From NCBI GenBank assembly GCA_030539165.1, contig JAUNSO010000001.1:99386-143506 (forward strand): a DNA stretch of 44,121 nt, read 5' to 3'. The stretch is from a bacterium (GTDB taxonomy: Bacteria > Bacillota > Clostridia > Lachnospirales > Lachnospiraceae). The notes below the pieces were generated by a model. That model was not told the DNA's origin, ran no database searches, and saw nothing but the letters and a program-made list of their open reading frames with translations. Every line of letters starts with the position of its first letter. The first letter of the stretch is position 1. Below, piece after piece: positions 1 to 8,865 of this stretch. Both the position numbers and the translations under genes were made by a program.

Positions 1-19
1 CTCTCCCTTGATTATATCA

Positions 20-1507
20 TCATATAATAATGCAGACAATCCCTCCGTTGGAATCGTTTACGATTTTCTGCATGGTTTCCTGGAGCTTCATCTGACTTTC
101 ATCACCGATCATTGAGATCTTATTTGAAATTCCATCATTGACCAGTTGTTCGATACTCTTTCCAAAGATGTTTGTCTCCCAGATGCCTTCCTCCGAGTTC
201 TTTGTCTGGGATATAAATTTCATCAGGTCTTCCGCCTGCTCCTCAGTTCCGACGATCGGAGTGATTTCTGTTTCTATATTTGCTTTGATGTAATGTATAG
301 AAGGACTTTCTGCCTTAATCTTGACTCCGTATTTATTGCCGTGCTTAATGATTTCAGGTTCTGACAGCTCAATTTCAGACCGTTCCGGTATCACAACACC
401 ATAGCCTTTATACCTGACAGACTGCATGGCATTCTGTACCTTGGTATATTCCTTTTTCATCACTGATATTTCCTGCAGCAGATGCATCAGCTGATATTCA
501 CTTTGAATCGGTTCCCCCAGCAGCTCTGACAGCATCTCATAATAGTATGTTTCATCAATATCCAGACTGATCCTTGCACATCCTGTCGCTGTATCAATCT
601 GATCAATCTTGCAGTTTCTGACATACTCACTCGGCAGTTCCATATTGGAGCTGTTTACATCTCTGACAACATTCAGACTCTGCATCAGTGTCTGGATGCA
701 TGTGACTAATTCTGTCTTTACAATATGCTCATCCGGTAATAATTCCATCCATTTTGGCATATAAAATTCAACTGCCGATAACGGAAATTCATATAACAGC
801 CGATCCATGATTTTATTGACATCTTCACGCTTCAGCTGTTCACAGTTAACCGGTATGGCAGTCACCTGATGCTGCTGAGAGATCTCATCCGCTATCCGGT
901 TGGCTTCATCGCCATAAGGTCTCTCCGTATTCACCAGGACAATAAAGGGTTTATTCTGTCTTTTCAATTCCTGGATTGTCTGCGTTTCTGCAGGTATGTA
1001 TTGATTACGCGCTATTTCTGAAAAAGAGCCGTCGGTTGTGACCACTATGCCGATTGTAGAATGATCATTGATGACCTTTTTCGTTCCGATCTCAGCTGCC
1101 TGCGTAAAGGGAATCTCATGATCGAACCATGGTGTCTTGACCATTCGTTCACGGGCACCCTCGATATGACCAGATGCACCCTCTACCATATAGCCGACAC
1201 AATCAATCATTCTGACCTTTGCATGCGTCTTGGCATCCGTATCCAGTACGATCTCTGCTGCTTCCTGTGGGATAAACTTTGGTTCTGTTGTAGTGATCGT
1301 CCTTCCGCCGGCACTCTGAGGGAGTTCATCCTTGGTTCTCTCCAGTTCATATTCGTTTTTGACGTTCGGTATCACCATCAGATCCATAAATCTTTTAATA
1401 AATGTAGATTTGCCGGTTCTGACAGGGCCTACAACTCCTATGTAGATCTCGCCGCCCGTTCTGGCCTGTATGTCTTTGTATAAATTGAATTCCTGTTTTG
1501 TATCCAT
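20..1507 (-). CDS. spoIVA: Stage IV sporulation protein A (spore coat morphogenetic ATPase)
   Basis: SpoIVA is the ATPase that polymerises on the forespore outer membrane and forms the basement layer on which the spore coat assembles. The protein is 495 aa, close to the family's usual ~490. It opens with the conserved YKDI..RTGG segment and has a Walker A motif GPVRTGKST at residues 27-35. It ends in a short hydrophobic tail (VCIII), as SpoIVA proteins do. I start at the ATG at 1507: it gives the usual N-terminus and has GGGG nine bases upstream. An in-frame ATG 15 bases earlier has a poorly spaced ribosome site. In the mother cell this gene is normally under sigma-E. It lies 51 bases after a hybrid-kinase stop codon, separated by a hairpin. 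The family call is very secure; the presence of sporulation in this organism is inferred from it. Confidence 0.96.
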   Translation of the reverse strand: MDTKQEFNLYKDIQARTGGEIYIGVVGPVRTGKSTFIKRFMDLMVIPNVKNEYELERTKDELPQSAGGRTITTTEPKFIPQEAAEIVLDTDAKTHAKVRMIDCVGYMVEGASGHIEGARERMVKTPWFDHEIPFTQAAEIGTKKVINDHSTIGIVVTTDGSFSEIARNQYIPAETQTIQELKRQNKPFIVLVNTERPYGDEANRIADEISQQHQVTAIPVNCEQLKREDVNKIMDRLLYEFPLSAVEFYMPKWMELLPDEHIVKTELVTCIQTLMQSLNVVRDVNSSNMELPSEYVRNCKIDQIDTATGCARISLDIDETYYYEMLSELLGEPIQSEYQLMHLLQEISVMKKEYTKVQNAMQSVRYKGYGVVIPERSEIELSEPEIIKHGNKYGVKIKAESPSIHYIKANIETEITPIVGTEEQAEDLMKFISQTKNSEEGIWETNIFGKSIEQLVNDGISNKISMIGDESQMKLQETMQKIVNDSNGGIVCIII

Positions 1508-1510
1508 TAT

Positions 1511-1558
1511 AAAATACCCCATTCCTATTTACTTTAATATATTGGAATGAGGTATTTT
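1511..1558 (-). promoter_or_regulatory. Hairpin masking the spoIVA ribosome-binding site
   Basis: Arms at 1511-1525 and 1544-1558 form a 15-bp stem in the minus-strand RNA, with one G-U pair and an 18-base loop. The 5' arm starts directly after the kinase stop codon; the 3' arm contains the GGAATGGGG that serves as spoIVA ribosome site. The short U-run could give weak termination. Masking of the site in read-through RNA is inferred. Confidence 0.6.
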
Positions 1559-4351
1559 TTATGCCATTTCCTGCAAAAGTTCCTGTATCAGTTCTTTTAC
1601 TTTATGATAATCAAACATTTGATAGCTTGTCTTAATGGCGGCAAGACTGTGATTATTTTTCTTACCGTAATTATGTGCTGTCAGCTCGCCGATCAGCTCT
1701 TCACATAATTTCAGATTAATCTGATCCAGAGCCTCCTTTAGCTTCATGATATCATCACGTCTCAGCTTTTCTTCCTCACCGGTATTTTCATTACCATCAG
1801 CATCAATATCTGCTTCCAGAGCTCCTTTCTCATACAAATAGACACGAACCTCTTCGAGCAGAACACCAAATTGCTCCAATGCCTGATGCAGATGGCTCTC
1901 TATATATTCAATATCCTGACTCTTACCGGCCATTTCAAGCGCTTTAAATACCCCTGATATGCCGGGTGCACCAACGCTTGCCGAACTGCCTTTGACACTA
2001 TGTACATTTGTCGTAAACAGCTGGATATCGCCTCTTTCATAAATATCCGGAATTTCCTTGATCTTATCCAGACCTTCTTTATAATATGTATTTAATATGG
2101 CCAGATATGTTTCTTCATTGCCTCCGACTGTCATGATTCCGGCGGCAGGCTGCAGACTCAATGACTCCTTGTCTTCAGCTGGAACCTCCTGCTGCTTTGC
2201 CGGTTCCTGGGATGCCTCCTTCTTGACCAGCACCATTAATTCTTCCGGCAGATACTTTCTCAGGAAACGTTCAAGATAGTATATCTTAATCGGTTTTGCG
2301 ATGTAATCCTGAAAGCCCTCCGATATCAGATGTTCTCTGACTTCACCGCCAAAATCAGCAGTCATGCACAAAACAGGGAGTTCTTTATAGTATTCTCCTG
2401 GAATCCTTCGAATACTCTTCAACGTCTCTATCCCGTTCATTTCCGGCATAAATTGATCTAACAGTACGAGGTGATACTTCTCTTTTCTCAGCATCTCGAT
2501 ACAGTCTGCACCACTTTGTACGGAATCTGCTTTGATTTTAAAGTTTTCCAGCAGACCTGCTGCGATCTTCAGATTGACCATATTGTCATCAACCAGGAGT
2601 ACCTTTGCCTTTGGAAATTCCACATTTTCTTTTTCCATCGGCGCCTGATACTGTTCCTGAACCCATTTATCATTGAATACATCTCCCAGATTCAGACACG
2701 ACAATGGCCGTCTCAGCAGCTTGCAACGATTAAAGTCCTTGAAAACATGTTTATAGTCTGTAATGATATAAGTATAATCTTCACAGTCATACTGCTCCAA
2801 TACATCCTTCAGGCTCTGATATGCACTGTCCTGCAGAAATATATGACTGTATTTCCGTTCACATATCTTTGTCGAAAAAGCATTATGGCTGGAGACATAC
2901 TCAGGCCTGATATTAAAATTATCATTTAATATTTTCCATGATTTTTCCTCCATTGTGCTTGATACATAGATTAACACATGGCGTTGTTCATCCTCTTTGA
3001 TTCTGACAATCGGAATATCATCAACAATGGCATTTGTAAACTCAAAATCAATCGCCATACCAATCCCGACAATACTGGAGATTTTCAGCTCGCCACCCAT
3101 TAGCTTCAAAAGCTCCTTGCATATGGACAGCTCCAGCCCCATTCCCTTCATATTGCTTCCCTGACGTGAATCGTATCTTTCATATGCGCCGAAGATAGCA
3201 TCTATCTCTACCTGCGATAACCCGATTCCTGTATCTGATACGCGGCAGTGAAGCCTGACACTGTGTTCTTTCTTCAGATATTCCTTCCTGACCTCCATAA
3301 TAATACGACCATCGTCCGAATACCTTAAAGAATTAAACAGAAGTGAGAGAAACACCTGTTTGATCCGGATATCATCTCCATACAGCATAATCGGAACTGT
3401 AGGGTCAATGTTCACATGAAAATCAATGTTTCTTCCCTGCAGTTCAACCGAAACTGTCTGAATGATTTCATTCATCAGCTGATCAAATCTGTATTTTGTA
3501 GGCAGCAGCTCCAGCTTTCCCGAATCAAGTTTGGAATAGGACAGAATATTATTAATAATTGTCAGAAGCTCCGAAGATGCTTCCCTGACCACTTCTGTCT
3601 CCTCTCTTGCACCGTCGCTCATTTCCTCTTTCAGAATCAGTTCTGTCATACCTACAATTGCATTCATGGGAGTCCTGATTTCATGTGTCATATTGGCCAG
3701 AAATCTGCTCTTTGCCTGACGTGCATTTTCCACTTCTATCTTTGATCTGGCAATATTTTCACTTGTTTTCTGATGAATCCATGACTGGTATCCCATAATA
3801 AATATCGTGATGCAGGATGCATCAATAAAGAAAGCCGCAACGCTGATATAGGTAATGAGTCTGCTGTCGCTTCCGGTCATCATCTCCGGGTGGAAATGAC
3901 TGAACATAATGATATAGCAGTCAAAAAGAATTTCAAAAATCAAGTATATCGTCAGCCACGTTCCGTCTATTAAAAAGCATGTAATGATAATTCCTTCTAC
4001 AAATATTAATGGAATGCCACTGTAAATCCCTCCGGCAGAAAAGAAAAAGATCGGAACCACAAAGAAATTGATCAGTATACACAACATATTAGAGGCTTTT
4101 TTGACCGAAAAATAATGGTGTGTTAAATACCAGATGATAATCAGTGCAAAGGAAAATATCAAGGCCAGTATCGCCAGCTCTTCATACTGCCCTATGATAG
4201 CCAAGGCAAGGCTCATTACCAGCAGTGTCGGCACTAAATACAAAATAATCAGATCAAACTGTTTAGAACGCATCGGAACAGATTCACTAAGAAAATAGTG
4301 AAATAACCTGTGAATGATATTTTTCTGATGAAACTTATTCTGATCAGGCAT
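1559..4351 (-). CDS. Membrane hybrid histidine kinase with receiver and HPt domains
   Basis: A 930-aa phosphorelay sensor. Residues ~33-190 hold about six membrane segments, followed by a short helical linker. HisKA has phospho-accepting H223 in MTHEIRTPMN, and the ATPase domain runs to ~438 with DTGIGL at 373 and a GMGLEL box. Residues ~457-560 look like a receiver that has lost its acidic pocket (LIYVSS where LLVDDN is expected). A true receiver follows at ~582-702 with D588/D589, acceptor D632 and K686, then an HPt domain with H784 in VHSVKGSSAS. A ~65-residue helical tail closes the protein. It is the last gene of the operon with the 701-aa kinase and the HD-GYP regulator. The membrane part resembles that of the 701-aa kinase, so the two are paralogues. 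The signal sensed is unknown. Confidence 0.92.
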   Translation of the reverse strand: MPDQNKFHQKNIIHRLFHYFLSESVPMRSKQFDLIILYLVPTLLVMSLALAIIGQYEELAILALIFSFALIIIWYLTHHYFSVKKASNMLCILINFFVVPIFFFSAGGIYSGIPLIFVEGIIITCFLIDGTWLTIYLIFEILFDCYIIMFSHFHPEMMTGSDSRLITYISVAAFFIDASCITIFIMGYQSWIHQKTSENIARSKIEVENARQAKSRFLANMTHEIRTPMNAIVGMTELILKEEMSDGAREETEVVREASSELLTIINNILSYSKLDSGKLELLPTKYRFDQLMNEIIQTVSVELQGRNIDFHVNIDPTVPIMLYGDDIRIKQVFLSLLFNSLRYSDDGRIIMEVRKEYLKKEHSVRLHCRVSDTGIGLSQVEIDAIFGAYERYDSRQGSNMKGMGLELSICKELLKLMGGELKISSIVGIGMAIDFEFTNAIVDDIPIVRIKEDEQRHVLIYVSSTMEEKSWKILNDNFNIRPEYVSSHNAFSTKICERKYSHIFLQDSAYQSLKDVLEQYDCEDYTYIITDYKHVFKDFNRCKLLRRPLSCLNLGDVFNDKWVQEQYQAPMEKENVEFPKAKVLLVDDNMVNLKIAAGLLENFKIKADSVQSGADCIEMLRKEKYHLVLLDQFMPEMNGIETLKSIRRIPGEYYKELPVLCMTADFGGEVREHLISEGFQDYIAKPIKIYYLERFLRKYLPEELMVLVKKEASQEPAKQQEVPAEDKESLSLQPAAGIMTVGGNEETYLAILNTYYKEGLDKIKEIPDIYERGDIQLFTTNVHSVKGSSASVGAPGISGVFKALEMAGKSQDIEYIESHLHQALEQFGVLLEEVRVYLYEKGALEADIDADGNENTGEEEKLRRDDIMKLKEALDQINLKLCEELIGELTAHNYGKKNNHSLAAIKTSYQMFDYHKVKELIQELLQEMA

Positions 4352-4365
4352 ACTGTGTTCCCTTT

Positions 4366-6471
4366 CTAAGATAATAGATTGCGCCCTACTATCAGATTTT
4401 TCGGAAGGTGCATTCTGAGTGCATGTTCCATCCTGTCTGTCTCGATCGGTTTTGAAATATAATCATCAAATCCGGCCTCCATGAACATTTCTCTTGCACC
4501 ACTGACAACATTGGCAGTCAATGCAATAATATGTATCTGGTTGATATCCTCACGATTCATTTCCTTGATTTTCATCAAAGTGTCGATACCATCCATTTCA
4601 GGCATCATATAGTCAAGGAATATCAGATCCACATGTTCACTTGATACAATATTCAGACATTCCGCTCCGCTGTTTGCCATCAGGACTCTGGATTCATACT
4701 TTTTCAGCAGACCACTGACCACATTTAGATTTGTGATATTATCATCTACCACCAATATATTGGCATCCGGGCATACAAATCCACCCTTTTTGATGACATC
4801 TCTTACAGACTTATTCTTCTCATTTGAGAAGACAGCCGCCACATTGATACAGTGCAGCGGTCTGGTCAGAATACATCCAAACTGGTCAACAGACGGTATC
4901 TGATTGACAGCAGCGATGATGACAACGCTCTCCGTTGTGACATATTTAAACAAAAGTTTGCTGACTTCCTCATATCGTTCCAGTGCTATAAAGATATGGG
5001 TAAACTGATGATCCTCCAGCAGATTCTCGAACATTACTTTATTCTGCGCATATAGAGCCTTATATTCCATCCTTTGAAAGATATCAGCGAGCACTGACTG
5101 GCAGGTTTCGTTTTCTTCAAAAACAAGGATCTCCGGCTTTCCGGCATATTCAAGATGTACAACAGGAACCTCTGTCATCATCGTCTGACAGACTGAAAAT
5201 GAAAACGTACTGCCGACTCTGTATTTACTTTGTACTGTTATCTTACCACCCATCTGCTCCACAATTTCCTGTGAAATGGCTAATCCAAGACCTGTACCTT
5301 CAATTTTCCTGTTTTCTGCTTTTCCCTCATCCATTCTTTGATAGCTTCCAAACAGTTTTGGTATGTCTTCTTCCTTGATTCCGATTCCGGTATCAGCAAT
5401 ATCTGCCTTCAGCATAATCTTCTGATCTTCTTTTCTTTCAAAGGTAACGCGCAGAATGATACTTCCGAATTTCGTATATTTCACCGCATTATTCAGCAGA
5501 TTGATAAATACCTGTCTCAGTCTCGATCCATCTCCATATAACAAATATGGAATATCCATATCAATATCGACAAAGAAATCCACTTCCGAATCCATCAGTC
5601 TGACAGACATCATATTCACAATGTCCGAAAGCACTTCTGTGAGATCATATTCCGTATTAAATATCTTGACATTGGTGGTCTCTGTCTTCGTCAGATCCAG
5701 CATATCATCTGTAATTGTCAGGAGTGCATTACAGGAGTTCAGGATGCTGTATACGTTATCACGTACGTGTTCATTGATGTCATAATCCAGCAGCATCTCT
5801 GTCGTGCCCAGGATGGCATTCATCGGTGTTCTGATTTCATGGGACATATTGATCAGAAACATATCCTTTGCAATATAGGCATCCATTGCTTCCAAATGTG
5901 CTGCTTCTGCATTTTTCTGTTCCTGATTATAGAGAGTCAGTTTGTATTTGATCTCAAGTCCCGCAAACAACCCCGCCAGTATCACACCGATCATCACACC
6001 GATGCTGTCCTTTAGTGAATATACATCAGGATGAAACTCAAGATACCTGTACCCTGCAGCAAAAAGACACAGCTGCCACACGACCTCTATCGCAACAATG
6101 ATAAATCCCCATTTTCCATGAATCAGAAGAATCGTATATACGATACCCAGTACACCATAGATCGGTATGCAGCAGGTCAGAGAGTTATAGCAGAAATATA
6201 CGCTTGGAATCAACAGAAAATTAACAACAAGAGACATAACAACAGAACAGGAGGTAAACCTGCCTGTTCTGTTTGCTTCAAAAAATGTTATGATACCGAG
6301 TGACATTGTACCGATCAAAAGCAATGCAGCCTTGGTCTGTGGCATAAATATCATGGACAGTATGGTTGCCACAAACAGACTTGCAATAATGATCACATGG
6401 TTTGTATTGAATACACGTACTTCAGTCGGCAGATCTTTACCGAAATATTTCTCTCTGATCATACTAAACAT
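4366..6471 (-). CDS. Membrane hybrid histidine kinase with receiver, no HPt
   Basis: A 701-aa hybrid kinase. Residues ~23-175 form about six membrane segments resembling those of the 930-aa neighbour: IPIYGVLG pairs with IPLIFVEG, and FHPDV with FHPEM. HisKA carries H211 in MSHEIRTPMN. The ATPase domain has NLLNNAVKYT, DTGIGI at 360 and GTGLGLAIS. A degenerate receiver at ~446-550 lacks the acidic pocket and the acceptor Asp (HIFIALE) but shares a RPLhCIN motif with its paralogue. The C-terminal receiver at ~571-690 is intact, with D576/D577, D620 and K674. The protein stops right after this domain, so it needs a separate HPt protein to pass phosphate on; the neighbour's HPt is the obvious candidate (inference). 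Ribosome site AGGGG lies eight bases upstream. It is 14 bases from both neighbours. Confidence 0.92.
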   Translation of the reverse strand: MFSMIREKYFGKDLPTEVRVFNTNHVIIIASLFVATILSMIFMPQTKAALLLIGTMSLGIITFFEANRTGRFTSCSVVMSLVVNFLLIPSVYFCYNSLTCCIPIYGVLGIVYTILLIHGKWGFIIVAIEVVWQLCLFAAGYRYLEFHPDVYSLKDSIGVMIGVILAGLFAGLEIKYKLTLYNQEQKNAEAAHLEAMDAYIAKDMFLINMSHEIRTPMNAILGTTEMLLDYDINEHVRDNVYSILNSCNALLTITDDMLDLTKTETTNVKIFNTEYDLTEVLSDIVNMMSVRLMDSEVDFFVDIDMDIPYLLYGDGSRLRQVFINLLNNAVKYTKFGSIILRVTFERKEDQKIMLKADIADTGIGIKEEDIPKLFGSYQRMDEGKAENRKIEGTGLGLAISQEIVEQMGGKITVQSKYRVGSTFSFSVCQTMMTEVPVVHLEYAGKPEILVFEENETCQSVLADIFQRMEYKALYAQNKVMFENLLEDHQFTHIFIALERYEEVSKLLFKYVTTESVVIIAAVNQIPSVDQFGCILTRPLHCINVAAVFSNEKNKSVRDVIKKGGFVCPDANILVVDDNITNLNVVSGLLKKYESRVLMANSGAECLNIVSSEHVDLIFLDYMMPEMDGIDTLMKIKEMNREDINQIHIIALTANVVSGAREMFMEAGFDDYISKPIETDRMEHALRMHLPKNLIVGRNLLS

Positions 6472-6485
6472 ATTGATTTCCCCTG

Positions 6486-7547
6486 CTATGATAATGAAGC
6501 TTTCTCAATATCTTTCTCAACTGCAAGAAACAGTTCTACCAGATCCGGATCAAAATAGGTACCGCTCCATAACCTGATTCTGTTGATTGCCTCCTCATGC
6601 GTCAGAGGTTTTCTTCCGTCATTTTTCGTGCGGAATTCATCGTAGCTGTTTACAATAGCCAGAATACGAGCTTCCTCCGGTATATTGGTTGTCAGCTTTT
6701 TATCAGGATATCCTTTTCCATCCCATCTCTCATGATGAGACCGGCACATGTTGTATGCATAATTCAAAAAGCTGTTTTGCGAAATCACGGCAATGACTCG
6801 CTGAATGGCTTCTGCTCCCAGTAATGTATGGCTTTTTAATTCTTCCACTTCCTGAAGACTCAGATCAGATACATTTGCCAGCAGACTCCTGTCAGAAATG
6901 CTGATTTTTCCGATGTCATGTATTTTGGAGGCAAAAATAAAGCCCTCTGCATCCTCTGCATAAACAGAAAACTTTCCACTTTTGATCACTTCACGCAGAA
7001 AAACATCCATATATTTTTCAACTCTTCTTGCATGATACCCTGCTGTGATGTCTCTCTTTTCCATCAGATCAATGAACATCTCAACAATCGCATACTGTAG
7101 TTCTACAATATTATGCGTTTTCTCCTTGATCGTCTGGGATAGTGTATTATTATAGTTGCGAAGCCGTTTGTCACTTTCAATCAAACGGATATGTATATCG
7201 ATTCTCTTCTGCAGCAAAGCAGTCGTATAAGGCTTTCTGATATAGTCAATAGCACCGAGAAAATACCCCTCTACCTCTGTTGTTTCATCATCCTGTGCTG
7301 TCAGGAAGATTACAGGAATATTGGCCAGCTTAGAGCTGTTTTTCATCTCACTGATCACATAAAATCCATTGACATTCGGCATATCAACATCCAGCAGCAG
7401 AAGATCCGGCGGCTCCGGCATATCTCTCAGGAACTCAAGCGCCGTTTCTCCAGAATTCACAGGGACAATTTCATATATATCCTCAAGCGCTTTCTTGGCC
7501 ATAATCAAATTCGTCATATTGTCGTCAACAATCATTACCTTATGCAC
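6486..7547 (-). CDS. HD-GYP response regulator (putative cyclic di-GMP phosphodiesterase)
   Basis: A 353-aa cytoplasmic two-domain regulator. The receiver (1-120) has D8/D9, acceptor D53 and K105 in RKPY. A short coiled linker leads to an HD-GYP domain (~150-345) carrying H210-D211 in HDIGK, H240, HH at 271-272, GKGYP at 278-281 and D303. These are the metal ligands and GYP signature of active cyclic di-GMP phosphodiesterases. The start is a GTG at 7547 with AGGGGG about nine bases upstream; an in-frame ATG four codons later would cut the first receiver strand. It is first in an operon with two hybrid kinases and has its own promoter, so it is the likely phosphate target of one or both. Substrate specificity (c-di-GMP or another cyclic dinucleotide) is inferred from the family. 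Confidence 0.93.
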   Translation of the reverse strand: MHKVMIVDDNMTNLIMAKKALEDIYEIVPVNSGETALEFLRDMPEPPDLLLLDVDMPNVNGFYVISEMKNSSKLANIPVIFLTAQDDETTEVEGYFLGAIDYIRKPYTTALLQKRIDIHIRLIESDKRLRNYNNTLSQTIKEKTHNIVELQYAIVEMFIDLMEKRDITAGYHARRVEKYMDVFLREVIKSGKFSVYAEDAEGFIFASKIHDIGKISISDRSLLANVSDLSLQEVEELKSHTLLGAEAIQRVIAVISQNSFLNYAYNMCRSHHERWDGKGYPDKKLTTNIPEEARILAIVNSYDEFRTKNDGRKPLTHEEAINRIRLWSGTYFDPDLVELFLAVEKDIEKASLS

Positions 7548-7589
7548 TGATTTCGCCCCCTGTATCCGATTTTATTATTTACAAAATTA

Positions 7590-7618
7590 AGTATATCTCA
7601 TTCTAATGTGTTTTTCAA
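7590..7618 (-). promoter_or_regulatory. Sigma-A promoter of the HD-GYP/hybrid-kinase operon
   Basis: On the minus strand TTGAAA (7613-7618) and TATACT (7590-7595) are separated by exactly 17 bases. The predicted start is near 7582, giving a ~35-base leader that ends in the AGGGGG ribosome site of the GTG start. No terminator is visible after the upstream VWA gene, so read-through is also possible. Confidence 0.7.
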
Positions 7619-7656
7619 TTCTAATTTATACATCCTTCATTCAGTAAATAATCAGA

Positions 7657-8865
7657 TTATCTCGAAACCATCAGATAACTCATTGCCTGATTCAATCCGT
7701 CTACCGTCAGCTTATACATGTGAAATTCATGCTTCAATACTGTTTCTGCCTCACGCCACGGCGCATCTCCCGGTGCCATCTTGGGATTCAGCCATACGAC
7801 TTTTTTGTACTTTTTTTTCAGCTGCATCAGCCATTCATAGCCGGACAGTCCACCGTTTGGCCCTCTGTAATTACCCGTCGTAGAATAAAGTTCCTCAGGA
7901 GCCATCGCTGCATCGCCGACGATAATGACCTTATAATCGGAGCCCAGGTTTTTAAACAGCCATTCCGTATCCGTCCAGTCTCCGTTTTCACATTCCGGCG
8001 TATTATATACCTTGCTGTACAGACAATTGTGAATATAGTAGGTCTTGACATCCTTATAATGATTTGATTTATGGACAGACTGAAACAATTCGTTCAGCAG
8101 ATTGCTGTAGGGAATCATGGTGCCGCCTGAATCCATCAGCATCAGCAGCTTGACTGCATTTTTTCTTGGTCTGTCAAATACGATCTGCAGACAGCCTCCG
8201 TTATTGCAGGTCTTGTCTATGGTCTGGTCAATATCCAGCTCTGTCTTTGGAATATCCAGTCTGGTAGAGAACTGTCTCAGTCTTCTGAGTGCCGTCTGAA
8301 ACTGTCTGTTATCTAACAGCTTGTCATTTCGAAAATCTCTGAATTTTCGTTCTCCAATGACTTGAAATGCTGACTGATAGCCTGTCGTACCGCCGATACG
8401 CACGCCTCCGAGATGCCCTCCCAGATTTCCAAAGGAAGACTTGCCCATAGTCCCGATCCACTGGCTTCCGCCATTATGCTCTTCATTTTGTTCCTTCAGA
8501 CGTTCATGGTATTTCTTTAAGACCTCTTCCTTATCCAGATCAATCGGTAATGCCTCTCCTTCAAGATCGTTTCTGGCAAGTTCCTTTTGCAGCTCATCAA
8601 AATCAGGCTTGTTCAGCCATTTCAGGAACTTATCAATGGAATCCTCTTCATCCATTTTGATCCCTTTAAAATACTCTTCAAAAATACCATCATATTTATC
8701 AAAGTCTGCTTCACTTTTCACTAAAATCATGCGCGAAACATAATAGAACTCTGTAAAATTCGAATTACAAAGTCCTTTATCAAGTGCCTCCGTGAATGTC
8801 AGCCATTCACTCAGCGAAATATCAAATCCTTTTTCCCGCATAAAATAGAAAAAATCAATGAACAT
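7657..8865 (-). CDS. CoxE-like von Willebrand factor A domain protein
   Basis: A 402-aa protein of the VWA/CoxE-like family that accompanies MoxR-type AAA+ ATPases. These pairs are thought to act together on metal-enzyme or complex maturation, but the target here is unknown. The N-terminal helical half (1-230) has a Gly-rich stretch at ~140-165. The C-terminal VWA domain starts with LMLMDSGGTM at 242-251. This is the metal-site loop, with D245 and a GGT ending in place of the usual DxSxS. No signal peptide or membrane segment is seen, so it is cytoplasmic. Its ATG lies inside the end of the upstream MoxR gene (11-base overlap), so the two are translationally coupled. The family assignment is good; the function is not known. 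Confidence 0.85.
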   Translation of the reverse strand: MFIDFFYFMREKGFDISLSEWLTFTEALDKGLCNSNFTEFYYVSRMILVKSEADFDKYDGIFEEYFKGIKMDEEDSIDKFLKWLNKPDFDELQKELARNDLEGEALPIDLDKEEVLKKYHERLKEQNEEHNGGSQWIGTMGKSSFGNLGGHLGGVRIGGTTGYQSAFQVIGERKFRDFRNDKLLDNRQFQTALRRLRQFSTRLDIPKTELDIDQTIDKTCNNGGCLQIVFDRPRKNAVKLLMLMDSGGTMIPYSNLLNELFQSVHKSNHYKDVKTYYIHNCLYSKVYNTPECENGDWTDTEWLFKNLGSDYKVIIVGDAAMAPEELYSTTGNYRGPNGGLSGYEWLMQLKKKYKKVVWLNPKMAPGDAPWREAETVLKHEFHMYKLTVDGLNQAMSYLMVSR

